A DNA stretch of 64,000 nt from Lepisosteus oculatus (lineage: Eukaryota > Chordata > Actinopteri > Semionotiformes > Lepisosteidae). The stretch covers positions 35,535,148 to 35,599,147 of the forward strand of contig NC_090706.1 of assembly GCF_040954835.1 (NCBI RefSeq), read 5' to 3'. Below, piece after piece: positions 51,601 to 61,295 of this stretch. Every line of letters begins with the position of its first letter. Within the stretch, counting starts at the first letter, position 1. Under the pieces are notes generated by a model. It was not told the origin of the DNA. It did not search any database and saw only the letters and a program-made list of their open reading frames with translations. Made by a program: the position numbers and the translations under genes.

Positions 51601-52249
51601 GAGGGCAGTGTGCACAGCTCTCGGGCTGACAGGGGCACAGGAGAAGTGGTGGCTAATGGCTGCTATGGCAGGTAATTGCCTTGACCTCTCCGTCGTATAC
51701 GACACATTGTTAAACTGTAAGCATCTTGACTTTTAATTCTCCAGCTGCTCCTTTTGTGTTCTGTTTAGCAACTGAACACTGAACTGAGCAGTCACATTCT
51801 CAAATTTTTGCTAAATTGGCACTGTCCGAATGCCAAGTAGCTCTGTAGTAGAAGAAAGACACTCTGTCTGCACACATGCACTGAAAAAGAAAGTTTCCAT
51901 TTCTATCAAATTTTGCGAAAATGTTCCTATTCCTGAAAAGCAGACATCCTCACATTGGAAAACACCTTCAGTTAAACTTAAAAGTATCCAAACTAACTAC
52001 CCCTTACAGGTTTATGCACCACGACTTGAATGCAATTATGGGTTTGTTTGTTTTTGGAAGTTATAAAGAATGCTTTTGTTACTTGTGATCTACAGTGGTG
52101 AGGACAATGAGAAGAAATCAGCAACTAAGTGCGCACAACCTAACGGATTTAGCCATGCTCTTCCAAACCGTGATAAGCATGGCATCCAGACTGCAGGCTC
52201 TCCGGATGGCCCCCTCCCTGTGAATGGTAGCACTGATGCTGAGTGTTAA
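21577..52249 (+). CDS. shtn1: Shootin family protein (SHTN1/KIAA1598-like)
   Basis: Coding exons: 21577-21660, 25979-26039, 36175-36269, 36786-36948, 37627-37724, 38291-38372, 42083-42177, 43064-43210, 45998-46151, 46899-47058, 47567-47637, 47787-47890, 49352-49414, 50633-50753, 51503-51671, 52096-52249. Phases join without a stop into 606 aa plus TAA, close to the roughly 630 aa of human shootin-1. Residues about 29-326 are mostly coiled coil, including SQMVIEEVSVLQTQLEIEKS and MAAQEYEDLREQLDLEQSL. Next come 17 prolines (about 352-372) and the WH2-like EMMERIKHGVVLRPVK. Shootin-1 links the actin clutch to cell-adhesion receptors at axonal growth cones and supports neuronal polarity. The divergent N-terminus leaves open that this is a fish shootin paralogue rather than the strict shtn1 orthologue. 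Confidence 0.93.
21661..25978 (+). other. shootin intron 1
   Basis: A 4.3-kb AT-rich intron from GTAAGA to CCAG. It contains a degenerate copy of the hammerhead-bearing repeat (24689-24765) and otherwise no recognised feature. A further phase-0 exon cannot be excluded, but none is needed to keep the frame. Confidence 0.6.
24689..24770 (-). repeat. Degenerate copy of hammerhead-bearing repeat
   Basis: AGGTTTATTCCATGCTGAAA through ACACAACATTTCGGCTGTGG matches the copy at 49.60-49.73 kb. It diverges after GCCTTC, so the ribozyme core is lost: the CTGANGA side is missing and GAAAC is changed to GAAAT. Confidence 0.8.
25979..36269 (+). CDS. shtn1: shootin exons 2-3: start of coiled coil
   Basis: Exon 2 (25979-26039) encodes YKRLTEQRDEAERQLKHIKR. 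Exon 3 (36175-36269) encodes VSQMVIEEVSVLQTQLEIEK, then SCRENAEALATK. The human counterpart has RQERDEAVKKLEEFQK followed by ISHMVIEEV, an unmistakable match. The intervening intron is about 10.1 kb (26040-36174). Confidence 0.92.
26040..36174 (+). other. shootin intron 2 (10.1 kb)
   Basis: No other gene or full-length transposon was recognised. The stretch at 32.65-32.97 kb is dense in homeobox- and E-box-like words and could be a conserved regulatory element. Most open frames are under 110 codons and lack family resemblance. Confidence 0.55.
36786..38372 (+). CDS. shtn1: shootin exons 4-6: coiled coil
   Basis: Exon 4 (36786-36948) encodes LNCENRKLKYLSL, then an acidic/Pro-rich linker. Exon 5 (37627-37724) encodes DLQETVSVLLEEKKQLTCQL and a heptad-rich tail. 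Exon 6 (38291-38372) encodes EKDQAEMKELHKTVEQQSK. The Gln/Glu/Leu heptads support a parallel coiled coil. All borders are GT-AG. Confidence 0.9.
38373..42082 (+). other. shootin intron 6
   Basis: A 3.7-kb intron. 40740-40920 is dense in TAAT/ATTA words, a possible enhancer. 41560-41640 is an AT-rich simple repeat of TATATA/TTAATATATG type. No gene is seen. Confidence 0.5.
41560..41640. repeat. AT-rich simple repeat
   Basis: An alternating TATATA-type tract with interspersed TTAATATATG and ATATGTATAT words. No other function is indicated. Confidence 0.8.
42083..46151 (+). CDS. shtn1: shootin exons 7-9: coiled coil
   Basis: Exon 7 (42083-42177) encodes VSVMAAQEYEDLREQLDLEQ. Exon 8 (43064-43210) encodes QADPSLQLLKALEDVASITK and ends DERQQHQQK. 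Exon 9 (45998-46151) encodes VKELELELQESALRLKLSEQ through to ENKNSQ-like heptads ending LESQ. The joint QQHQQK|VKELE is as in human shootin-1. The exon 9 donor is GTGGGG, weaker than its neighbours. Confidence 0.92.
43211..45997 (+). other. shootin intron 8
   Basis: A 2.8-kb intron that contains the tRNA-like element at 44071-44306. No coding sequence is recognised in the remainder. Confidence 0.5.
44071..44306 (+). mobile_element. tRNA-like element with terminal inverted repeats
   Basis: A 236-bp GC-rich block in AT-rich intron sequence. The left end TATTGTAACGC and right end GCGTTACAATA are perfect inverted repeats. The interior has an A-box-like TTTAGCTCACGGGGCTGG and a B-box-like TTGTTCAAGCCCCC about 30 bp apart, resembling a tRNA-derived pol III promoter. 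A SINE normally lacks inverted ends, so this could be a SINE captured by a DNA transposon. It cannot be a working tRNA, since no acceptor stem is seen. Confidence 0.6.
46385..46700 (+). repeat. SINE-like dispersed repeat, distal part
   Basis: GGATGAGCCATTAAACTTTC, CATTAAAGATCCCGTGGCAC, GTAAAAAGAGCAGGGATGCT and TTTGGCCTCCTAAAT appear in the order expected for the distal part of the family at 15046-15470, inverted relative to it. It lies in shootin intron 9. Confidence 0.6.
46899..47890 (+). CDS. shtn1: shootin exons 10-12: polyproline and WH2-like helix
   Basis: Exon 10 (46899-47058) ends the coiled coil and encodes 17 consecutive prolines before SRCNP. Exon 11 (47567-47637) encodes SLIAIMRKSSKNSKG. 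Exon 12 (47787-47890) encodes VKAVNEMMERIKHGVVLRPV. Proline runs recruit profilin or SH3 proteins. The helix followed by LRPV resembles a WH2 actin-binding motif; that is an inference. The proline run is encoded by mixed CCN codons, so it is not a simple one-codon expansion. Confidence 0.92.
49352..50753 (+). CDS. shtn1: shootin exons 13-14
   Basis: Exon 13 (49352-49414) encodes QPQPPEEKQQESAMEELKGI. Its acceptor is a CAGCAG tandem, so the exon may also start at 49355. Exon 14 (50633-50753) encodes KKDSELEVILRRRRKQ. The human protein has the matching order ELKGIL, then SETELERILRRRK. Confidence 0.9.
49598..49732 (-). repeat. Hammerhead-bearing repeat, best copy
   Basis: Read on the minus strand it runs CCAGGTGGGTAGCTTGCATC, CAGCGTAGTGAGGGCTCACA, CCTGAAGAAGGCTTCACAGC, CGAAACGTTGTGTTTTCTC and ends AACCCATTACTTGTTCC. 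It shares long blocks with the copies at 3.1 and 24.7 kb. The central part folds like a hammerhead ribozyme (separate entry). Confidence 0.85.
49649..49698 (-). ncRNA. Hammerhead-ribozyme-like motif
   Basis: Minus strand, 5' to 3'. Stem III strand CAGCG (49698-49694) and the cleavage dinucleotide UA (49693-49692) come first. A stem I hairpin follows, beginning GUG and closing CAC (49691-49678), then the core CUGAAGA (49677-49671). Stem II is GGCU/AGCC with a UCAC loop (49669-49658), then GAAA (49657-49654) and CGUUG (49653-49649). CGUUG pairs with CAGCG, including one G-U. The core residues of CUGANGA and GAAA are all present. One extra A at 49670 precedes stem II, and stem I has a mismatch, so activity is uncertain. 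Confidence 0.55.
51503..52249 (+). CDS. shtn1: shootin exons 15-16: C-terminus
   Basis: Exon 15 (51503-51671) encodes a Ser-rich stretch with KVSSSESLNARHSSDSGKE. Exon 16 (52096-52249) ends GPLPVNGSTDAEC followed by TAA at 52247-52249. The region is low in complexity, poorly conserved and likely disordered. A terminal acidic/Ser-Cys ending is also found in human shootin-1. The two exons join in phase 2. Confidence 0.85.
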
Positions 52250-54205
52250 CCTCAGCAACAGGGCACAGGCAAATGGCTGGGGTAGGGGGAGTTGGGGTGA
52301 CAGCTGCACAATTTGCACACCATTTAAAGAACAAAGGTTTTTTTGTATGTTTAGATAACATGATTTCAAAGCTTTAGGTTCACTAGACGTTTTTAGATGC
52401 ACATGCTGTCTGCTAGCGGGGGTTGGTGTCTGCTTAAGGAATGCACTGTTGTTTGGTATGTAATGGATGATATTAAGTTGTTTTGTCTCTCAATCTTTTA
52501 TTAGACTAAGGCACCGAAAAGCAGGAGAGCTCAAAATTAGGTCTTCAAATGAGTACCCAAGCCACACTAAATTATCTTATACTGTAGTTCCATGAATTTG
52601 TAAAAGATAGGGTTGAATCCCTATTGTTCTTACTGTAGGTTTCCTGTTTTGAAAGCTTTGACTTATAATCATATTTTTGTGTTAACTTATTAATGCTTTA
52701 TTGGAAATCAGGATTTGCTTCATATAAGAAAAAAAAACACAAACACGTTTTACTTTCAAACTTAATTTATTCTTTAACTCAGTAGTTAAGGTGTCCACAT
52801 TCCACTTAAATGCACTGCCTGACATTTAAACAAAATAAAAAAAAAGTCACACAATTATATGGTGAACTATGCTAAATTATATGCAATGCTAACTTTTGTG
52901 CACAGATGTCAACAAAACAGTGATATACATAAAAGGTTTGCAGTCCTGTCGATATTTTTGGGACAGCTTTGTCAGATAAGTTTAAGTGTCTTCTGCCTAC
53001 CTCCTTGCAAGAGAATTCACTTGCTTGTCAATCCAAAAATTGTAAACCAGAATGAAAACACTAAAGGCTAAGGAAACACAAATGCTAAAAATGTCTTCCA
53101 CATTTCACCAAAGAGGTAGTTGTACTGCTTTGGTTACATAATATTCCAGAGGTTCAGCACACTTTAAGTGCTGTGAGTTCCCTCTGTTCTAGATACAAGG
53201 TGCTACTGTATATATTCCAGTTCCATTATCGTTTCATTGCTGGAGTATGGCTACATGTAGCAGGCCCACCAATACAATTTGGAAGCAAGAGTATCCCACC
53301 AAGACCTATGCTATGCACAGAGGTAAAGTCTAATACCTCTATGTGTTCAACAAGAAAAAGCCTTTAAGTCTGTATTGCACTATTAGTTTTTAGGTAATTG
53401 TTCTCATAATTCAAATCAGACACCTCTAAAAAGATTTCATAAGTGAAAGTCTGAAATACTTTTTTTTCACTACAACAAATTAAGCCTGAAGACACCACAT
53501 TGACAAATGAAACTTCACCTGTGCTCTCTCAGTGCTTATGCAGGTTATTAGTGAATCGCAGCTGTTAAAATGCTCCCATTGAACAAAACACCAAATATAC
53601 CCTTTAGAGTTTATGCATACTCACCTGTTTAACTGAATATATAGAGGTTGCTGTACTCTCTTATCATTCATGAATTTGACTACTGAGGAGTTGCTGTGTA
53701 GATGTTTTTTTTTTCTATAGTCCCTTTTTTGGAGGGTACTGAATTTTAAGTTCAAGTAAATAATTTCAAATCAAGAACTAATTTCTAGTAAAACAAGATA
53801 AAATCTCCTAAAGGTTGCTCCCTAGAGACCATAAATATTGTCAGCCTCCCTTTCAGGTAGTCCAAGTTCTAAAGTACTGTTAACATTTTGAAGTAAGCCT
53901 ATGTCTATTCATTATGTGGCCAGATGTTAATGGAACAGTAGACTTACTATTACATTTAACCACAGTATAATGTATTGCACCTGATTGTTCACCTTTTTGT
54001 TGCCATCTAATGTTCTGTAACACTGTATGGTAGTGGTTTGTGTGAATATGGGTTTGCTGGCTCCAGATTACAGTGTACACTTGAGATGTAAAGACTTGCA
54101 ATGTGGTATCATCCTATTCTTAGGTTTCTAAAACTCTTCACCGCTTTCCATTATTCATATAAGTTTTTTTAAAAATTTGCAACAAATAAAGTTTTGGCAA
54201 TTTGA
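52250..54205 (+). other. shtn1: shootin 3' UTR
   Basis: About 1.95 kb from the TAA stop to shortly after an AATAAA signal at 54185-54190. It has no coding content. Alternative, earlier poly(A) sites cannot be excluded. Confidence 0.5.
54185..54190 (+). terminator. Candidate poly(A) signal of shootin gene
   Basis: AATAAA followed about 20-40 bp later by a GT-rich stretch (GAGTGCTCGTCTTCTGTTTT). Confidence 0.5.
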
Positions 54206-55480
54206 GTGCTCGTCTTCTGTTTTCATTACTTCTGCTTTTCAGTCATATTTTCAAATGACTTTGTCTCAGGGGAAAAAATAGTGTTCATCTTTTATCAGAA
54301 TGTTGGAATAATAAAATACAGCTACCATTTTTTATAACAAAGACTACATCATTGGACTTTGCTTTCATTCCTGAGCCTAGAGAAAAATAAATTTAATAAA
54401 TTGTAGCTGTATTGCACCATTTTTGAAAGCGATAAAAAATCAAGTTATACAGGAAACATAAAGGAGAAGCATCGTGGGTTTGACCGTGTTAGGATTCCAG
54501 ATACTGTACTGAATGTATAGGACTACAGTATCTGGACTATGTGTTTATACAAAAATGTGTCAGAATTATTCTTACTTATAAAGAAAAACAAATATATATG
54601 TGAGCAATTCACTTTAGTGAAATAACATTAAATATTTTTTTCCAAAATATTGGTCGACAGCACATATTTTTTCCATAACTCACGCTGTAGATAAAGATAA
54701 TTAAGTTTAAGACTGTTGTGTCGCATGACCTTTTTTTAACCTGTTTGGGTTTCATGAAAATACCAGAAATTCGTTTGGTAACATTCGATACCATGATAAG
54801 CACATATTCAGATTTTTCTTTTTGCTATATTTATGATATTTTGCTTATCCTCCAAATTAAACAATCAAAACGTTTTAACTGATGCTTAGCAAGTTTATTT
54901 GGGTAAAAAACAGGGTTTTGCATGATTTCTGCACAGTCTTAGCAAAGATAAATCAGACGAATACAAAGATGGAATTTTTAAGGCAATAGTTTTATTTATA
55001 CTGTCTTGATAAAAATTAAATTAAAAACATTTTTAGATGAAAAGGCTTGGCTGAGACATTGCTTGTTCTTATACTGCTCGTCGGCTGTGACATCACAAGG
55101 AACCTATGCAGAAAGTAACAACCGCCCTTTTCTAAATCGTATCACGCATCAGAGAAGCAAATGGAGGTAGCATTTAATGTAAAAAAAAACCCTATGTAAC
55201 AATTGTAAACTTTAATAACTGTTAAATAAAAAAGCAAAAGCGAGTTGCGAAACCATTCAAACCCTGACTACCGCAGCTAGCTTTCGAGACTGTGCTAGGT
55301 GTTGTAGACGACACATAACAGACCTGTTCTAGAAGAGCTGTGTAACGTAACTGAAAAAGTAAATTTTGTGCAAACCTACAATCTGCCGCAAAGATGCAAA
55401 ACGCAACAACTAATATTAAAGGTAAATTCGTTTTCCGGTGCCGTATGCGACTCCATATCCGCCCTCAAAGCTGTACACCG
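54206..55480. other. Short intergenic region before THOC3
   Basis: An AT-rich spacer of about 1.3 kb between the shootin poly(A) signal and the THOC3 promoter. No gene or strong repeat is seen. Confidence 0.5.
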
Positions 55481-55484
55481 GAAC

Positions 55485-55545
55485 TTCACCAATCCCACAA
55501 TGCACCACGTCGCTGGGAAAGGAAGATCAAATCTCTTCCGGCGCA
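55485..55545 (+). promoter_or_regulatory. THOC3 promoter elements
   Basis: A CCAAT box (55489-55493) overlaps by one base region the start of CCCACAATGCAC (55494-55505), which resembles the ZNF143/Staf site. An ETS-type CTTCCGG (55535-55541) lies 13 bp before the ATG. There is no TATA box. This combination is typical of broad, constitutive promoters; binding is inferred. Confidence 0.55.
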
Positions 55546-55553
55546 CTTAAAAC

Positions 55554-58500
55554 ATGGCGTCTCAGTACTACCAAGATATGCAGGAGAGCTTCAGAAATAA
55601 CAACAAGAGTCGAGAGTTCCCGGCGCACAGCGCTAAGGTTCACTCGGTCGCATGGAGCTGCGATGGCAGGAGGTTAGCATCTGGGTCATTCGATAAAACC
55701 GCCAGTGTGTTTGTTCTGGAAAAAGACCGCCTGGTAAGTGAGGGTTTGTTTTCGAACATTGCCCCCATCCTTTTATTTATTTGGAAGAATGCCATCTGTT
55801 TACTTGCTTTTAGCATCTTAAAAGACTTGATTTACAACTTCAGTAATGGAATTTTTTATTATCTTAAGTTATTAAATTAACGAATATATTTACAAATGAA
55901 TGAACCTACGTGTCATGTCACCGTTGAAAGGCAGATGGCGTAGGTGCATTACGTCTGAATTCTGTCTGGTCGACTCTGAATTGATATTTCGTACAATTAC
56001 GGTAGATGAAATATGAATTATATTGTATTAATTGGCTCTAAGGTACTACACCTAGTGAAAATAGTGCCAATGCTATTATCATTATTATTATTACATTATT
56101 ACGTGAAAAGAAAATCATTCCACATCAAAAGTCTGAGCTCTGCATCTAAAAGTTCCATTATCGATAGCTCCGCTCATCTGTATTCGGTGTAGGTTTGCAA
56201 TGTCCTAAAGTAAAATGTTTATCACGAATAAAGTGCCATTTTATCTAGATATGTGTGTTAACATTCTTAAGTGGATGTATCCGTGACAATTCTGAAAAAT
56301 GTGAAGATGGATCTCTTTGATAGCTGACTTTAATCTGTTTTCAGGTGAAGGAGAATAACTATCGAGGTCATGGAGACAGTGTGGACCAGCTATGTTGGCA
56401 CCCTACCAACCCAGATCTCTTTGTCACTGCTTCTGGGGACAAGACAATACGCATCTGGGATGTTCGGACTACAAAGTGCATCGCGACTGTCAATACTAAA
56501 GGTTCAGAACAATATGTGTTTTGTTCAGAGACTCATTGATAAAAACACGCTGAAATGTGTATATACAATTCCTTGCATTTACATTGCTCTTTTAATCTCA
56601 AACTATCTAGAAATGGACCCACTTCATCTACTGCTCTAGTGAAACACTAATCTGGGTATGCACTGTTGTCCTGCTGCAGTGTAGATCATTGAGAAACTAC
56701 CTCACCTATTGAGGAGGAAATTCTAGGAGGTTGGACTGGGCAAACTGGGCAGTGACATTACTGGAACAGTCTCATCTTACACTATCATACACCTGTTACA
56801 TTTACTGATTTTTGTTTGCTGTTGACATAATCAGAGTAAACATTATCTCTATTGGAGGCATTAACTAACACGGGTGATTGAGAAATTACTGTAATTTTCT
56901 GAACCAACCTTTAGCCTTAGTTTGAAAGAATACATGAAACCATAATGTAAAGTTCAAATATAAAAAAGCATCTTTTTGTGTATTTTTTGTTAATTGAATA
57001 TTCGAGCAAAAGTGGATTTGTCCCATGATAAAAATGTTTGTTGGTCACTGTTGTTAATGGCAGTCTGGCTGATTGCTCATGTGCTCTTTCTGTGGCTAGG
57101 GGAGAACATCAACATCTGTTGGAGCCCTGATGGACAGACAATTGCAGTTGGCAACAAGGATGATGTTGTGACCTTTATTGATGCGAAAACCCATCGTTCC
57201 CGGGCAGAGGAACAATTTAAGTTTGAAGTGAATGAGATCTCTTGGAACAACGATAATGATATGTTCTTCTTGACGAATGGTAACGGCTGCATCAACATTC
57301 TTAGGTAAGGGAAAGCAATCTTTCTGTTCGTCAAAGTGATGAATTGTCTTTAATACAGATGTTTGAAAGAGCATAGGCCACTACAGTGTTTGTGTTTTAG
57401 CACATATATTCACAAATCATTTCCCACAGATACTGTTATTTTTTGCTATAATTGGTCATGTATATTGTAAATGTATAGCATTTATACAGTTAAGCATATA
57501 CACTATAATTGGCTGCATATCAGATTTAGTTTTTAGGACAAGTGTAAGTAATAGTATTTTTTTATTAACTCCCTGTGAATGAAGGTCACAGAATGATTGG
57601 GATGTGCAATTAGTGAATCTTTTTAACACCTTTACTAGTGATGATTATAGTGAGTTCTTCTGTTTCAGTTACCCAGAGCTAAAGCCAATCCAGTCGATCA
57701 ATGCTCATCCTTCAAATTGTATCTGCATAAAGTTTGACCCTACTGGCAAGTACTTTGCGACAGGGAGTGCGGATGCACTTGTTAGCCTGTGGGATGTGGA
57801 AGAGCTGGTTTGTGTCCGCTGCTTTTCCAGGTGAGTCCATACCTGCATGAACCCTGACTAATTCCAATTTTCTGGTTATAATGTAGTTCCAGTTGAACTC
57901 TTAGTATTTTCCTATATGGGGTGATATTATATGTATGAACATCTATTCTGATGTTTTGAGAAGAAAATATTCTGTTTGTACTATGCATATTATATATTGA
58001 CTATTCTTATAGCCATAAAAAGGACCCATAATACAACAATACATCTGTTCTAGATTCTCCATTGGTATAGTGCCTTCATGTAGGTGTTTAGAAGTAATTA
58101 TTACAGAAATAAGATTTCTTTAACAGCAGGTTAGGCCTCTGTGTGATATAATTTTTGTGTGACATTTAATTGCAGTTCCTGCTGATCACGCTGAAATGAT
58201 TGTGATCTGAATTGAGTCTGTGATGCATAAGATGAATGTTAGAATTATTCCTTATGTTATAGAGGACCTGCTGTGTCTTCAATATATTCCATACTGATTG
58301 ATTAACCTTTTTTTTTCTGAGGCTTGACTGGCCTGTTAGGACACTGAGTTTTAGTCATGATGGGAAAATGCTAGCCTCAGCATCAGAGGACCACTTCATT
58401 GACATTGCTGAGGTGGAGACAGGTAAGCATCTCTGACCTGAAAACCTAAGTAATAATATGTGCCAAAGTGGAAAAAGAAAATGCACTTTTGTAATTTTGT

Positions 58501-59898
58501 ATTGCACTAATGTATGGCATTGTGAAATTCAGTTTTAGAAATGCATTGATTTGTCAGATTTCCTACTTTCAACAAGGTTTTTTCCATTAATATCTTTACA
58601 AGGCATGACATAAGCTTCTATTCTAGTACTTACTTTATTTGACCTGAAAATCACCAGTTAGTGAGATGTTCTGTCTTGCACGTTTCATGCAGAGAACTTG
58701 CCACACACAATCAAGATTTGTTTTCCTTTTCCAAGGCTATATTTAGATGGCCTAGTCATCCCTTTTCATCAAGGGTGCACACAATATATAACAGTGAACA
58801 TCTACCTTAGTGAAAATAGACTTTGACATAAGCCGCACTTTATGTAGAATTCTTATTCGACTCCTAGATAACCTAGCCAAGTTAATTGCCAAAGTTAAAA
58901 CCAAAAACGGTTTGGTTAACTAACTGAACTAGTGTGAGGGAGAAGATGACTGCTATGTGTTCTTGGTATGAGGACATGTTTTGTCAATCAGAAATGAAAA
59001 GTATGTTTTCTGTGAGGATCAGCTCTCCCAGTGTGACCCCACACCTTCCTTAAAATTCTGGATAATATGCAGTTTCATAGAATAATGCTTTTCATACCAG
59101 GGAACCTACATTTCTATTGGTGTTTTCAAGCACTACTGCCACACTATAAAAAGTTGTAAAGTTTTGTTCCTAACTGAACCTACAAGTAGATATAGATGTG
59201 GTGCTGTGTTATAGGAAATTATGCCTGACTATGTGCCAGGCATATCTGAAAACCTATTGTAGAGATGTGGAAAGGTGCAAAACATGATTAAATTTATGAA
59301 AGAATTTCCATTGTATGAGCTGGCTGGAGGACTGTGGGCAGTTAATGCTACAAAACAAGGTGATATGTGTTGCACACCTGCCTGTCCATTAGTAAATACT
59401 ACTAGAACTTTTGAAATATCCCAGAGTGATAAGAACTGAAGAACATTGCATAGATTGCAGTCTTTCTTTATCACCAAAACAATTTGCTGGCAGAACAGAC
59501 TGTTTGTCAATCAGTAATGAACAGTTTGCTTTCCATTAGGATGGTTTTCAGGTCTTTCCGCCCAGCTAGCCGAATGAGGGAGAGCTGTCATCTTACAAAA
59601 AAAAAAAAAAAATCTCTAATGAAGGCTGTGCTAGATTTATAGTTATCGAGAGAGTAAGCACAATTTTATGATGCAGTGTAATCCTGCTGTGGTTGCATAA
59701 TTAGTTTTTTTTGCTTTTCTGAATAATTTGACAGGAGAGAAATTATGGGAGGTGCAGTGTGAGTCGCCAACATTCACAGTTGCTTGGCATCCCAAAAGGC
59801 CCCTGCTGGCATATGCGTGTGATGACAAGGATGGAAAATATGACAGTAACCGTGAGGCAGGCACTGTCAAGCTCTTCGGGCTGCCCAATGACTCCTGA
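55554..59898 (+). CDS. thoc3: THO complex subunit 3 (TEX1), WD-repeat protein
   Basis: Coding exons: 55554-55733, 56345-56501, 57100-57304, 57669-57830, 58322-58422, 59735-59898. All borders are GT-AG, and phases join to 322 codons plus TGA. THOC3 belongs to the nuclear THO complex, which couples transcription and splicing to mRNA export within TREX. The protein is a seven-bladed WD40 propeller. Visible blades include HSAKVHSVAWSCDGRRLASG, GDKTIRIWDVRTTKCIATV, NINICWSPDGQTIAVGNKDD, SADALVSLWDVEELVCVRCF and RTLSFSHDGKMLASASEDHF. It ends KLFGLPNDS, as in human THOC3. Human THOC3 is about 351 aa; the shorter length here is due to a shorter N-terminal tail. The start ATG is followed by G and sits next to the promoter. 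Confidence 0.97.
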
Positions 59899-61295
59899 GG
59901 CGAGACAACCAAACCAGTATGGTGATCTGGACTTTGTTTTTTATGTTTTAATGATATTTTCATAAATCATAGCACTGCCAGTAAGCCATTGCCTGAAACC
60001 GTCTGTTCAGATTGTGCTGAGGACGCAGTCCCATTTGCAGGAATGGCATCTTATCAACCCCTAACAGCCACACACCCGTAATAACCATTAAATTAGTCTT
60101 TAGTTTTTTACACCTATATGTATGATCGCCCACAACTTCTCAGAACGTCTGATTTTCATGTATTGGGTGAGTAAATGGGTTTTTCTGATATTTTTCTATT
60201 TTTAGTGGGTCTTTGATGTGTTTTTGTCTGAATCTGTCTGTTTTCTCTAATAGGTAGCAGTTTTTCATTTTCACCTACCCTGTGTGGGCTATGTTTTCTG
60301 TACCTGGAAAAGCAAAGCTTTTCAACACAACTCAATGACTGCTTTATTTCCCAAAGAAAATGGTCAAAAGTGTCAGTACTGATAAACACATTGTGTAATA
60401 CTGAATTACTTTTAGTAGCTGTCACTGATATGTTTTAATAAATGAAGGCAAAAGGAAAATAAGGTTGTGATATTTCATACTTAGGGACATGAAATGTTTC
60501 TTAGAAGGAACTTTTAAACTTGGACTGGCTGTATTTTCAAACTGATTTTGCTAATGTAAAGCAAGGCTTCATAAGTCAGTTTTGTAATGTCCATAAAATT
60601 GATACCGACTTCAGATGTGTAGGAAAGTTAAATTTATCTAATTAAGCCTTAATTGAGTGAGTGTTGCAAAACAATACCTCTGTAAGAAGCATTTTAAAAA
60701 TCTACAAAATCCAGTGGACCACTGTCCTTTTGGACAAATTGTCATGGTTTTATGGAAAAAGTGGTATACCAACCATCAACAGGAATGGGCAGGATCTGGT
60801 TCATCAAGCCATCTTGAAGACAAATGGGCAAGATTTTGTCTTCCAACACAAAAACTATCCCAAGGAAGTAGTGTGGGGAAAAATACTTGGAACATCAACA
60901 GGCTTATCGAACGCTAGCATTCCTTTTCCTTATTTGAACATAATTTACTCTGTATGTAGTTATGTGGATAATTACTGTAGGTTGTAAAAATATTTACATT
61001 TGTCATGTGGAAAATGTTACAGGATATTTTCAGCAACATTCTACATTAAGTATGGAAGGAATGCAGGTATAATGCTTTGTATAATGCAGTGGTTCAGTGC
61101 TTCTTAGTAATGTACATTATTACTTTTTTTAAAATCCCTTAATGTAGTGAATTTTGCTTAGTTCTGAATACTTATTGTGACACCTGCTTCCTCCCAAGAC
61201 AGTTTAATTATTTTCATTACTGTATTATGATCTTTGTTGCCATGCAGCAAAATTTTATTTTTTAGAAGTAACTTGAATAAAGAATATACAATCAA
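59899..61295 (+). other. thoc3: THOC3 3' UTR / downstream region
   Basis: Two candidate poly(A) signals are visible: AATAAA at 60437-60442 and AATAAA near 61276-61281, the latter followed by a T-rich stretch. The segment at 60660-60920 has a weak resemblance to the Tc1 helix-turn-helix region but is too degraded to call. Confidence 0.45.

Noticed and set aside
60660-60920. Possible Tc1 transposase N-terminal fragment (SVRSILKIYKIQWTT)
   Set aside because: There is only a weak helix-turn-helix resemblance over about 15 residues, with no inverted ends or DDE region nearby. Left as a remark in the THOC3 downstream entry.
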